Shown here: piece after piece, positions 47,901-59,299 of the stretch | Position numbering within the stretch: position 1 is the first letter of the stretch | Layout of the letters: each line of letters starts with the position of its first letter | Source: Thunnus maccoyii | Taxonomy: Eukaryota > Chordata > Actinopteri > Scombriformes > Scombridae | Assembly (NCBI RefSeq): GCF_910596095.1 | Contig: NC_056545.1 | Coordinates: 22,281,067 to 22,345,066 of the forward strand | Reading direction: 5' to 3' | DNA: 64,000 bases | The notes under the pieces: generated by a model | Database searches by the model: none | Seen by the model: the letters and a program-made list of their open reading frames with translations, nothing else | What the model was told of the DNA's origin: nothing | Translations under genes and position numbers: made by a program

Positions 47901-47977
47901 ACGATAGCGGGCCCGAGGGCGATTACGTCTCTCACACAGACGGCTCGGTCATCTCTCGTAGGGAGTGGTACGTTTGA
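32751..47977 (+). CDS. nectin3: Nectin-3, long (alpha-type) isoform ending EWYV
   Basis: Calcium-independent immunoglobulin-family cell adhesion receptor of adherens junctions. Exons: 32751-32832, 40192-40539, 41861-42160, 43219-43336, 43985-44136, 47307-47977; phases join to 556 aa (human about 549). A signal peptide (about 1-28) is followed by a V domain (Cys52-Cys124; [18 protein letters not shown]), Ig domain 2 (Cys169-Cys223; [15 protein letters not shown]) and Ig domain 3 (Cys268-Cys315; [12 protein letters not shown]). One transmembrane helix lies at about 379-403. The tail ends [12 protein letters not shown], a PDZ ligand that binds afadin in this family. GGNETV, FPLGN and the tail identify nectin-3 rather than nectin-1, -2 or -4. 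An upstream in-frame ATG at 32625 exists, but starting at 32751 gives a cleaner signal peptide. Intron 1 is 7.4 kb. Confidence 0.93.
34131..34911. repeat. hAT-like miniature elements interrupted by a SINE
   Basis: The flanks read gagctgcaacaactagtc at the left and aatcattagttgcagcact at the right, with internal gtctgcaactaacgatta, the short inverted ends of an abundant percomorph miniature element recalled from other genomes. Two partial or nested copies appear (34131-34335 and 34533-34911), separated by a SINE. Confidence 0.7.
34326..34534 (+). mobile_element. tRNA-derived SINE in nectin3 intron 1
   Basis: A polymerase III promoter is visible: an A-box-like TGGTAGCCTACTGG and a B-box GGTTCGATTCC about 40 bases later. 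The C/T-rich tail (ctctctccccttcatttctt) ends in ataataaaggcataaaat, typical of fish SINEs that I recall. Imperfect 15-bp direct repeats, AAAGTGATCAGGTCT and AAAATGATTAGGTCT, flank it. Confidence 0.75.
39460..39815. repeat. hAT-like miniature element, diverged copy
   Basis: Contains cattattttctgg-like ends (cataattttctggtgattga, actaatcaattgactaatttt) and the internal actcaattaatcactgagtc, matching the element family at 34131-34911. Lies in nectin3 intron 1, just upstream of the V-domain exon. Confidence 0.55.
40606..40852. repeat. hAT-like miniature element, third copy
   Basis: Left end gctgaaacaattaccaatta and right end aatcataagttgcaaccct resemble the same family; located about 70 bp after the V-domain exon donor of nectin3. 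Confidence 0.55.
40962..41296. repeat. Second miniature element family in nectin3 intron 2
   Basis: Begins gggctcgatgatgtgg and ends ttgttgtccagccccgag, short inverted ends GGGCTCGA and CCAGCCCCGA, with aatcaatatcacggtatt inside. I recall this as a common percomorph repeat. Confidence 0.55.
41580..41618. repeat. (GT)n microsatellite
   Basis: Nearly pure GT run in nectin3 intron 2. Confidence 0.95.
44137..47306. other. nectin3: nectin3 intron before the alpha-type last exon
   Basis: 3.2 kb without a supported additional exon. The only recognised content is the TG repeat near 44910. Confidence 0.55.
44909..44940. repeat. (TG)n microsatellite
   Basis: Pure TG run in the nectin3 intron after the third Ig domain. 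Confidence 0.95.
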
Positions 47978-48896
47978 CGAGCTACCTGGTCCCGCAGGAG
48001 CAGAAACACGACGGAAATTCAAGGGTTTCATTTATTAAATTTAGGAACACATTATTTCTCTTCTGTACGCACACTTCTACTAATCTCAGTTCTGTAGTTC
48101 CCTCGTTTTGTTCAAGCGCCCTGGTTGACACTTGAGATATGTGTCTGTTCTCGATATGGAGCGACTGTGGACTGCACGGCCACTTTGACAGTCAACTTCT
48201 ACACGCCTGCAGAAGTGGGCGTGTTACGAGTTTGTGTATGTAGAGACTAACTAAAGGTCATGATGTATGCGCTGTCTCTGCCTTACTACATGGACTGCCA
48301 ATTTATTTAGAATTACTAATGTATGTCAGTTAAAGAAGCCCTGGGGGCTTAAAGATCATGTGGTTGTCTTAGAGGAAAGTCATTGTTTATTTATACAAAA
48401 TCAGCCTTCTTTGGCTATGTGATGCTCAATTGTATATGTTGATACTGATTACACTGATTTGTTTAAAAGGCCTGTGACCACTGAATAGTGTTGGCTGATA
48501 TTCAAGAATGGAATGAAAATGAATCCATGCAATTCAGATGGTCACAGGTCCTTTTCCCCAAACTCAGTAAGACAGCAAAGGCGTAAAGGCTAATTTAAAA
48601 AAAAAGGATTTGTCTCCCTGAGAAATCAGGATCCCTCTGTGATTGATGACCTCTCCACACTGATTCATGGTCATAAAATGAATTGCACTGCCGAATGCAA
48701 AACTTTAATGGACGACCACATTATTAGACCATTTGTTTTTCACTAAAATGTCTACAGTTTATGTAAATTACCATGATGGGAGACTTGGGAGTTTGAGGAC
48801 TTGACCACTGATGTCTGAGCAGTGTCCTTGAAAAATGATGGCCTAGAGTGGAAACCTTAAGAGCATATCTACTGTACGTTCTCTGCTTGTGTTGTC

Positions 48897-48950
48897 CCAG
48901 GAGGGAGGGACGGGGGGAGGGACGGGGGGAGGGAGGGCGAGCAGGGAGGC
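48897..48950. other. G-rich tract with G-quadruplex potential in the alpha 3' UTR
   Basis: Repeated GGGAGGGACGGGG units supply well over four G-runs of three or more within about 50 bases, on the same strand as the nectin3 alpha transcript, so an RNA G-quadruplex is possible. Confidence 0.6.
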
Positions 48951-50484
48951 CTGCATGAATGAGGCTCAGTTCACTGTGCATATCTCATATTCACTGACAT
49001 ATAGTGAAGATGTGATATGCACATTTGCTACAAAATCATGTCATCCAGTGCAAGTTTAAAAAGGTTGGAATATTATTACTTCTTTTTAACTTTGTGTTTC
49101 TGGTTAGTTGTCCTCTTCAGTTAGCCACATACAGTCTCCTGTGTTTTCCTACACAATGATAATGGATGTGTTTGAGAAAATTTGCACTCTGGCACCAAAC
49201 CAGGGCTCTTGGAAATTCAAGAGTGCTGTCAGCAGGGGCATTGTTTAAAGCAGGCTACAGTATGGCAGCCACCATACACTGGCCTCCTAGTATTATGTTA
49301 CACAAAGAAATCATTCAAAACTGCAGGCATTACACTCCACCACAAATAACCACCGATGGTCTAATTTCACTACTCAAGTAATCTGTAGAAACTAGACAAC
49401 GTGACTGTGTCACAATTACAATCTGACGCATTAATAGGCTTATTGTCGTTTATCCATATACACAACTTCAAGCTCTAATCATGTTCACCGTTCTTTTCAA
49501 ATTAAGCATTATTACTACCAGTACAACAATAAAATGTACAGGACTTAGACAAATCAGGGTTTTTTGTGATAGATGTACTGTGGTTATCCAAGCATCCACT
49601 TTTTCATCCACAGCACAGCGCATACTTGCCAGAAGGGACAGACAATAATTTTGTTGCACTGATCATTAAATCTTTCACTCGCAATTATACTTTGAGTAGC
49701 TATAAAAAAAAATACCCTCTGTGCATTTTTTCAAGGATTTCAGGGTGAATTTACAATTAAATCTGCATTTATTTGTTAACCAGCCACATCAGTCAAGACA
49801 CTTAAACGTTGCAGGACGCACCAAGTACTGTGATTGAACTGAGGAACATGTGTTTTACAAGTCAGTGTCATTGGGCTGAGGAGCCCCAGTAGTTCAGGAG
49901 TTAAACTTGGATAAAACTATTATGGATTTAAAGATAAAGTATTTTGGCACATGCACCTCTTTACCAGATAGCATGGAGGAGATCCAGCAGTTTCCTTCAT
50001 GTACACTAGTGTTTGTGAATACATGCCAACTTTAGTAGTTTGGTCACTATACAATATTTGCTTCAAGATGCCAAATATTTGTTTAACTTGTATGTATAAA
50101 TATGATGATGACAGTGTCTCACATAAGTATTACAGACTAGCTAACAACTGATTAGTAGCTTCTATTAACGTATCACTGTTGTATACAGGGTCTTGTAGCC
50201 TGAAATAGAAATGAAAAGATGCTTTAGGCCACTTTAATATTACCGTAACAGTTGTCAAAATGGGAATTAGTTATATTGTTATGAACCCTCACTAATCATT
50301 TGTCAAGGTGTGAATTTTGTGCAGTGAATAGGCTGCAGTTCTCATAGTGAGATTTGATAATGTGAGAATATGATCCCTATACTGCAAATCATGATGTTTC
50401 AACTGTGAAATGCTGCAGTACAGGAAAACTAATTTATCTTTGTAGACAGAAACTCATCATTCCAATAATTACCTTAATGTTAAT

Positions 50485-50925
50485 TTCCACATTACAAAAA
50501 CATATTTTCTCACTCATTTCTAGTGATGTACAAAGGTTTTAGTTTTATGTGCCCAGGTTTTGAGATTTCCATCTCCGATTTCTGATTTCAGATTTCTAAT
50601 ACAAATGAAGGTGAATGGAACTGTGTGAGGTTCAAAATATTGAAATATTACAGAAGCATGCTGTCAAAAGTTTTCATATGAAGTATTTCTCTGGTAGAAC
50701 ATAGTTCCAATAAAAAAAAAAACATTTAAAGTGCGGATTATCAAAAGTAACCAGGACACTTTCTGTAAAGAGATATTGCTGTAAAATGTTTTTTTTTTTT
50801 TTTTTTTTATTGGAGTGGAGGCAAATCAGTCCAAAACTATCTGTACCACTAGATACGACAAAGTGTGAACATATTTCAAGTGAGAACATATTTCTTTTTA
50901 ATTCGGGTGAACTGACCTTTTAATG
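50485..50925. repeat. Miniature inverted-repeat element in the nectin3 3' UTR
   Basis: The right end, cgggtgaactgaccttttaa, is the reverse complement of the left end at 61055, and the body shares attacaaaaacatattttct and caggttttgagat with 61074-61160. The left end is degraded. Confidence 0.6.
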
Positions 50926-51817
50926 GGACTGTCTAACATGAATGGAAGTGCACAGTTGGCAGTTTGTAGGCTGTTGAATTAAAAGTAATGTTTTCGGGAG
51001 GTGTGCTGCTGCCACCTGTTCGTTCTGCCTCTCTGGTCACTTTCACATATATGCAGAGAAGAACAGGAAGCACGGCAGCCTAACCCCTTCTTATGTTTGC
51101 CTCTATGCACTAAGACAGAAGTTCCACTAATCAATACACTATTTTTGCTTGACTCGTCAATTTGCATCCCTGCACCTGGATTAATGGAGTTCTTTTGTAC
51201 TGTGACATTTTGTATAGAGGTCAGTCATCGATATCTTTACCTTGAGAAAATGTCCTTCACTCCGGGTTGAGAAATACAACTAGTGCCTTAGATACCTAGA
51301 AGAAGAAATTTAAGTGTTTTCTTATTATTGTTTACTTATTGGTGTAAGAACCTGTTCTGTTGCTCTGTGGGATTTATTTGTTGCCTTTTTATGTTTTGAT
51401 TTCCACTACATACAGTACTGTGTGTTAGGACTCCGTAGTGCCATATTCACTTTTCTGCCCATGTCACCATGACAGTTAATGACGCAGTATACTTGCAAAC
51501 CTAGAGGCATTAAAACACACGCAAAAAGACGAAAGCTTGAATGAATCTAGTCGAATCTTCTCTACTTCACAAGTATCATAGTAAACCATCAGACTCCGTG
51601 TCAGGGGTTTGGGTTTCTGTAGAATCACTACTGTTCAAAGGACTGAGGGGCTCACTTCAGTCTCACATTGTCATGAAAAGCACCTTGTGGTTTGTTTTTG
51701 TATATACAGAAGAAATGTAAGTTTCTTAAAGGGGGAGGCAAAAAAAAAAAAAGATATTTATGTCAGTGAGAACAGTGGAGCATTCATTTGTCAATCTTTT
51801 TGAGAATACTTTATTTC

Positions 51818-51823
51818 AATAAA
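51818..51823 (+). promoter_or_regulatory. nectin3: Polyadenylation signal for the nectin3 alpha isoform
   Basis: AATAAA in tttcaataaagcacc, followed by a T/G-rich element, lies 3.8 kb after the EWYV stop. An earlier AATAAA near 49528 may be used for a shorter transcript. Confidence 0.6.
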
Positions 51824-51849
51824 GCACCTTAGCACCTGTGAGTTATTTT

Positions 51850-53119
51850 CTCTGGAGGTTTTGGAGCTCTCTGCTCAGTCTCAGCCTCTTTGTGCTTCTA
51901 TAAATGACATCATCTCTAGCTCCCTAACGCATAATGCTGCATAAGCCCACCCCCACCCCCTCAAATCCAGCACGCGCATGTGGGACGCCGCACATGATGT
52001 AATTCATGTTTCCTCACTTCACCTTATCTTCATCTCTCTTTAGTATCCAAGAATGATTTATGTTGTTAATTTATTGTCGTTTGTGTTTTATGGTTAAACC
52101 GGGAATCTTAAGGTTTTTCTCTCCACTGGTATTTTTATAGTTGAGGGGGGGAGATCCAGCATCTCCTCTGCTCTCTCCGTGCCCCCTTCAGCAGTCCTAG
52201 TTTGCTTTGTTTCAGGACAGAAAGGCCCTCGCTCTCCCCTACAGCTCCTTTGTGAATCCCCCCCCCTCCTCCTCCTCTCCTCCTCCCCTTGTGTCTTTCT
52301 CCCACTGTCTACCAGCTGGTAAAATTAAACGCTGAGTGTTTATGTCTGGCCCAAAGTCCCCACTCTCCAGCCCATTGACTGTCCCCATGGCAACAAGCTC
52401 ATCTGGAGCTGCTGATGGAGGCTGTCTTCCTGCAAGCTCTACCTGGCCACAGAAACCGGAGGGAGAAGGGATGCCGTGGGGTGCGCGGAGCAGAGAGGTT
52501 AACTGTGCTGCTGTGAGAGGCGGAGCAGAGAGAGAGAGAGAGAATTAACTACTGGAATTGAAAACGGCCCATTACGCCCCGCTGCACTACAGAGAGCTCC
52601 TCTCGCTGTAAGGACACATCACGCTGATGTGACCTTGACATTGTTTAGCTTGGAGGTCCTCAAGACACACTTCCGTTTAAAGTCTTTATTTCAGCTTGAC
52701 CTCTCTGTCTTCTACATCATGGTCACAGCAGTTGTTGTCACTGCGACCTTGAAGAGGGGCGTGCTCCGTCTGAGAATACACAGTGGAGCTTAGAAAAGTG
52801 AAGAAGCTCCACAGCGGTGATGATGTCAGCCAGCAGTGCTTAAATTAGTTTAAGACACTTGTGTTAGAAGATCAGTGGATCTGCTTTTTGCCTGCGACAC
52901 AACAGTTTCCAAGGATACTTTTCACAACACACAAAGGAGCGAGCAAATATCTCAGGCAGCGGGATGCAGAGCTGACGCCTGTGTGAGAGAGAGACTTTGA
53001 TATTGACTCCCCACTTTAGGTGGGATCAAATTGTCACCATCAGTGAGCTGAAAATATTGAAATAGATGTCTGAGAGATAAATCACAGACCACCTACTGCT
53101 CTTCCTCACTCGATCTGTT

Positions 53120-53152
<33 letters not shown>

Positions 53153-55200
53153 CAGTGAGCATCTGCTGCCTGTTGTCTGGTCAACAGCGTGACCCTTGAC
53201 CCTGCTGTTGAGGTTTTAGGATGAGAGGGGGGGCGGGGGTTGTTGTCTTGTCATCCCTCGCTCCCTCACTTCTTCTCTTCAGGTCACCCGAGTGTGTTGT
53301 GTTTAATTCATGACAAGCCCGTCTGCTATGCTGACCTGGCTGATGCACTTTTCTTGGCTTTGCAGCGATGATGTGTGTCGGATAAAGTGCTGAAGTAGGA
53401 GAGACATGCAAGAGAAAGAAAGATCCTTGCACCGGAGCCAGATCCCAGCAGGGACGGTTGAACCACCGCTAAAACAAGCCCCTCCAGGATGGATGATATT
53501 TGAAGCAAAGAAATGTTTAAACAGGAGAAATGAGTCAAAACACAACATGCATAAAATATTTATGCATATAATTGTCCCAAATCTTATTTTTAGCTAAATG
53601 ACTTCTAAAAGCATGAAAGAAACACTGTGCATGATTTATTGATAATAACACATTTTCCCAAGCTGATACTTCCATTCACAATAAGATGTCCATTCAGTAG
53701 TCTAAATTTTATTTAATGAACACATTAAGTCATACTTTAAACCTCATGATGCTCCATGCATTTTGGGTTTAAAGCTTTTTTTATTCCTTGTCACATTGTG
53801 AATGTCTGTCATCAGACATTAAAGCAGGCAGCTTGATGAACTGCATTTTTAAAGGTGTTTTGATCAACTCAAGAGGCTCTTGTCATAGTTCAGCAGCCAT
53901 CAAAGGTAATCGAATGGCTATTAACTGTTAGAGGACACGAAGGGAGTAGAGGGGGAGGGGAAAAAAGGAGGAAGAAGTGGCTGTATCGCTTTCAGGAGCG
54001 AGCTCAAAAAGTCTCAGCTTGTCCAATCTGCATCACAATTGAACTGTTATTTAGGATTCTCATCTCAGCACATTATTGATTTTTTTCCCCCACCTCAACA
54101 GCTAAATCAACTGGAATTGACCACTTTACTTTGTTTTTTCCTATCCTGTCACCTTTTGTCCTCCAGTTCCTTCAGTGCCACACAATCACAGTTTTACACA
54201 TTACTGCTGATTGGCCAAAGCTTGCTGTTCTGTGGGTTTAATGCATCTTAATCACAATTAATCCTAATCCCCTCAGTGGACAGCATGGAGCGTATGAAAG
54301 CATATGGTCTAACTGAGCTAATTCAGCAGACATTACAGCAGCATCTTGAACTCCACAGACACAAAAGACAAAGAAAGGACAATATAAAGATGGAGGGATG
54401 GAGGGACGGAGGTGAAGATGTAACATGGATGTTTAGTAAGTAATAGAGTTTGGAGATGCAGGACCTCCACTTGAACTCAGTTAAACTGCAGCCACTCTAT
54501 CCTTTCATATATATTAGTTATATCTGAACATACATATTATCGTCCTGGACATAAAAAACAAACACTGCAACCGTGGAAGAAGCACAAGTTTGATGAAGAT
54601 CACAGCTTTTTGTCAACACTGTTGGAAGTGTTGATTCAACTCATCAGTCTTAATACTGTCCGTTAAATATGAAGCTATACATGATAGCTTCATATATCAT
54701 ATCATATCATATACAGTGTATGTATATATATATATATACTGTATATGATATAACATTTATATTTGTATTATATAAGAATATCTAGTTAGTGTGATGTTAG
54801 TGTTATGAAGTGGTAGTTTACTCGTCTGTTGCTATTCAATGTGTAACCAACAGATATGTAAATGATTACAATAATAGCAAAGTTCATAGTTTTTTCTTTG
54901 GACATTTCAAACCTTGTTAGGACCTCCTCACCAGTCCTCTCCAGAGTAACCAGTTTGAGGAGAGAGGACACTTGATAACACTCAGAGCAGCTTGTACTCT
55001 TCAGAACAACATGTGCTCCAGTTAACAAAACTCTTAACATGTTGCAGGTTTAAAATCTCAGAAATGCACACAACCTCTCAAAAAGCAGCTACAAAATGAA
55101 CAAACTTCAGCTGAAACACTCACTGACTTCGAATTGTGAGACATCTCTGTTGTTTGTGTTGACTGTAATGTGTTTGTTCTAAAAGTCTCTCTCCACTCTC
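51850..55200. other. nectin3: nectin3 interval between the two alternative endings
   Basis: No exon is supported. A GC-richer part (51940-53460) contains pyrimidine tracts, a CA microsatellite (53121-53151) and an AT stretch (54698-54750). It may hold regulatory elements, but nothing specific can be claimed. Confidence 0.5.
53121..53151. repeat. (CA)n microsatellite
   Basis: Pure CA run between the two nectin3 endings. Confidence 0.95.
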
Positions 55201-55202
55201 AG

Positions 55203-58179
55203 ACCAGTCTCAGGCGGAGAGGTCAAACTCTATTGCCGTGGCCGGAGCTGTGATGGGCGCGGTCCTCGCTCTCTTTCTCATTGCAGTCTTCATCATCGTG
55301 ATCCTCACTGCTCGCAAGGCCCCATCAGTGGCCGCCACTGACAAAGTGTAAGTCTGACAAATAATTCATGCTGCAGAATATGCTCTGCTCGTTAATTAAT
55401 GACATGATAGCTGGCGAGGTTGACTGAAGCCTGTCGGTGGGTTCAGGGAGTTACTCCTGTGGAGATACTGCAGCAGTGCGCGGCCTGGAGCAGGGAGGCT
55501 GTGGGACAAGGTTGAGGGGTGGCAGATAATTGCAGTCTTGGCAGCAAGCCCTTGTCCTGTTTTGTTCAGTCTGTTCCTATAGTGCACCGGCACTCATGTT
55601 AATGTTAGAGCAAAGAAAAATAACTTTGAGGTTAAATTATTTACAGAAGGAGCTGGGTCACACTCTGCCACATTCCTGTGACTGACATGAAATGCTTTGT
55701 GTGTGTGTGTGTTCTTTGTCTTGTCTGTCTCTGTCCTAAATAACTGTGACTAGTGTTCGAGTGCACAAAGATGAAACCTTGTGGGTTTGTTTTGATTAAT
55801 TCTGCTTCTATTTAACATTAAAGTCTGCATAGCAACATTTAGGTGTTCTTTATGTGTCCGACTACCCCTTCCATACAAATCATTATTATGAGCCTGTGGG
55901 CCATATCTGCAAGGTTGCAGGTTGATCCCCTCATTCATCCTTATTAGTGTGTCATTGAGGATGCTCGCTCTGGGGAAACACAGTTATACGCTTCAAGCAC
56001 GTCTCAAAGAAAGCAGCAAAATAACTATAATTCTCTGCTAAATCCTCCCAAAATACAAATTTCATGCCAATTACACAAATAAGTCAATGATGTATGAAAA
56101 GAGAATTGAAGCTGATTGGATATAGAAGTTGCAGCTTATAATTGAGGAGAACAAAGCTAAGAGTTGCTGAAACGCCCGACCAAAGAATGTTCATTCATGG
56201 ATTAATATTGTTCCACTCTAAAGGATTTTGGTTTATTTACTTTTTCTCAGCTACGATAACCCTTCTCTGACATCTCAAATTTTCTCTTATTGTCCCCAAT
56301 AAAAGCAGTCTCATGAACCTCTGTAAAATTTTGCATTGTGATTCCATTGATAGCACCCTCTTCAAGTAAATTGTCTTATCACTAGCAGAAAACAGCACAA
56401 ATTGATGGAATAAACACTCAACGTTTGTGTATTGTGGGTGTTGGCCCTGCATCACTACATTGACACTACAGGATGGTGTGTGTTGGTCTGTGGTCAGTGC
56501 CACGACAAACTTAGCATCTTAAGCATGACCGTGGCTGAGGCGTCCCAGTGGGATATGACAGAGGGGGTTGGACGCAGGCCTCGTCCCTCTCCTTCATCAC
56601 ACACCGATGAGAGTGTAGGACAGCAGGTCACTGAGAGCGCTAACTGTAATGTCCTACCGCTTCTCATCTCAAGTATGAAAGAGAGGCGCTGCATCGAGTG
56701 ATATACAGTGTTAGAAAATCAATGTCTGTCATGACATCGTTTTATGAATGGCCAAGGTCAGTCTCTAGGTTTCGGTATAGTAATGGGCGGGGATTTCAAT
56801 GAATGAGACAATTACTCTGATAGTCAGGAATTTTTAGAACAGCTGTCAAAAGATCTTCCAATTTACTGTTATGTATGAAAGTCCATCACTCTTAAACCCA
56901 CGTTGTCAAATATCCTAAACCCCACTGATTTAGCTATGGTGCCATTAGTGTGATTGCAGTAATACCAGCGCTTAAAGGGATAGTCCAGCATTTTAGACTT
57001 GTGCTTCCATAAAACTGGGGGACATGAAAGAGACAGATTAAAAAAATAATGGTTCAAATCAATGCAGCAGAGGCTGAAAAACACAGACTTTTATTCCCTA
57101 GAATGGGTTCAAACTCCAAAAAGTGCTGGATCCTACATTTCCCACAATGCAACTTGATGTAATCTTTCATTCAATCCTCCCTGCCTGGTGAACACAAATG
57201 TCTTTCAAACTCTAGGCCCTCATTTTATTGCAGGTTTTGTGATATACTTTTGGGGTCTCCCAGCCCAAACCAAAATAACCCCGATGACATCACTATGACA
57301 TCATCAGGATTATTTCCACAGAGATTACTTCCTCCTCCACAGCCACAGAAGACATTATACAACTGTTTTGTGTTCATGACAAATAAACTGACCTTCATAT
57401 GTAAAATCTTCTAAATGTCTGTCCATTCTGAGAAACTAAAAGCTGAAATCAACACCATTTTTCTCTCTTATTCTTTGAAGGATTGATCTTCCTCCAACAC
57501 ACAAGCCTCCCCCTCCCTACTCTGAGAGAGCTCCGGCCGTGCCTCTGGGTGTCCACGCGTCGCAGGTGGCCTGGCTGTGTCAGGTGAGCCCCGCCCTCAC
57601 CTCATAACCTATTTAATATCCTGTCAGTAAATTTTGGTTCATCTGAATCATCAAGTACTTGTACTACACCACAAGTTTATCACTTGGTTAGTGCTGACTC
57701 AGGACAGGAAGTATCTGAGGTCATTATATGTGTGTATTAAGCAGGAAAGGTAATGTCTGTACTCATTTAATATGTAGGATTGTTTAAATTTTAATTTGTG
57801 TTCTCAGCTCAACTCAAGCCTTTACTTTTTTTTAGCCTCACCTACACAGAGGCGTAAAGGAAAAAACTTTTCCTATTTCTTGACTTTCTGACATTCAATT
57901 AAAACGACAATGAGAAGAGAAAACTGTTTTGTGTTTTGTGCCATGAAAGAAAAGCAGCTGGATGTGAATGACGTCACACTGTCTTTGGTTATTTTCAACA
58001 TGCAGACTCGCAGGGCCGAGCGCAGGTACGAAGGGACTGAGAGGCAGCATCCACACCCAATAAGACCAGGACCACTGGGGACTCAAAGCCCCACCCAGCA
58101 GCTGTCGGGCCTGGAGTGGGTTTGTCATCAGAGTGGCACAGACCGGGTGTACATCAACCACCGTGAACACTATGTGTGA
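55203..58179 (+). CDS. nectin3: Nectin-3 alternative (beta/gamma-type) transmembrane and tail exons ending EHYV
   Basis: Three exons, 55203-55347, 57481-57583 and 58006-58179, fit the same phase-1 donor at 44136 as the alpha exon. They would replace it to give a 473-aa receptor with identical Ig domains. They encode a separate membrane helix (SIAVAGAVMGAVLALFLIAV) and a proline-rich segment DKVIDLPPTHKPPPPYSERA. The ending RVYINHREHYV is another C-terminal PDZ-type ligand. The helix, the DLPPTHKPPP motif and the VYI..REHYV ending closely match what I recall of a mammalian nectin-3 splice form, so the two-tail design predates the fish-mammal split. All acceptors and donors are canonical and no stop interrupts. 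The extracellular part comes from the shared exons at 32751-44136. Confidence 0.87.
56973..57420. repeat. Dispersed teleost repeat
   Basis: Starts cttaaagggatagtccagca and contains acatttcccacaatgcaact and gatgacatcactatgacatc, phrases recalled from abundant percomorph repeats. It lies within a nectin3 intron just before the proline-rich exon. Confidence 0.5.
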
Positions 58180-58356
58180 CACAGTCCACCGAGCACCTAG
58201 TAGTCATTCACTCTGACCAACAGCGAGCTCACCAGCTTCACCTGATTCACTGAGCCATCAATCCAGAGGAGGAAACAGCTGGCAGCACTGGAGGACAACG
58301 TCAACATGCAAGCCATTTTCAAATGTTAATCGACATTGTACAAATGTTTTTTGTCT

Positions 58357-58480
58357 TAAAGGAATAGTTCAACATTCAGGGGAATATACTTGTTAGTTTT
58401 CTTATGTGGTTTTAATTTTCTCATCTATTGCTCAGCAAGAAAGCAAATAAGCTTATTTCCCAAAATGTCAAACTATTATT
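58357..58480. repeat. Palindromic miniature element in the nectin3 3' UTR
   Basis: The left half, ggaatagttcaacattcagg, is nearly the reverse complement of the right half, cccaaaatgtcaaactattattg, and the arms meet at tttctcatc. This is a compact foldback form of a very common percomorph element. Confidence 0.7.
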
Positions 58481-59125
58481 GTACTTTTTTCTCTTTGTTG
58501 TTTTGCAAATATCTCGTATTTATCAGTATTTCATGTTTGCCATCATTTAGGATAAACAAATTATACTGAGAAAACAGATTATTAAGAGAGCAAAACTGAA
58601 GATATCTGCCCTCTAATCAACTACAGAGTAGCTGTGGAAAGAAAACAGTAAAGGGTTGTGGTTATCTACCAAATCCAAACACTATTTTCATGTTTTTATC
58701 ATCAGAACCACAAAGCATAAATCTGACATGCTGTATCCTCACTCATATCACCAGACCAAACCAGATCCAAACTGCTGAGGTCCACTGAGACCGCATGTAC
58801 TAACTGCAACACAGACCATGAAGGGATTAATTAAGGTATTTCTGTCCCAGTTCTGTGATTTGCTGCTGTAATGTTGTGACACTACGCTTTCTGGCGGCAG
58901 AAACTGCAGAATTGTAAATGTGTAAATGTAGCCTTTGTGTCGGGATAATTTTGTAGAGTTGTAATCTTCTACTTTACTAATCAGGGAAATAATGATGTTG
59001 GTGTGTTTTATATATATACTGTAGAAAATGCATTTGTTAAGTGTTAACTGAAAGGTTGTGGCGAGGAGTTAACACTGCGACAGTCAGACTCCCAGTTTAT
59101 TGAGCTGGATTTCATACAGCTGTAA

Positions 59126-59274
59126 AATAAACTGTGCCTGACTTTGATCATGAAGAAACAGAAATAACTGTTTTAAGTGCCATATTGACGTTTTGGGGGT
59201 ATTCCCCCTGAGTATTGTATGCTGTAGCGACTGGACAGTCATGAGCTGTTGTCTTGTCTGATTCATGTATTAAA
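59126..59274 (+). promoter_or_regulatory. nectin3: Candidate polyadenylation signals for the EHYV isoform
   Basis: AATAAA at 59126-59131 is followed by a GT-rich stretch, and ATTAAA lies at 59269-59274. They are 0.95 and 1.1 kb after the EHYV stop. Confidence 0.5.
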
Positions 59275-59299
59275 GTGTAAGTTGTTGCCATATTTGCAC

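Noticed and set aside
52336-52548. 70-residue frame in GC-richer DNA between the nectin3 endings
   Set aside because: No splice sites in a compatible phase and low-complexity composition; could be a non-coding regulatory region.
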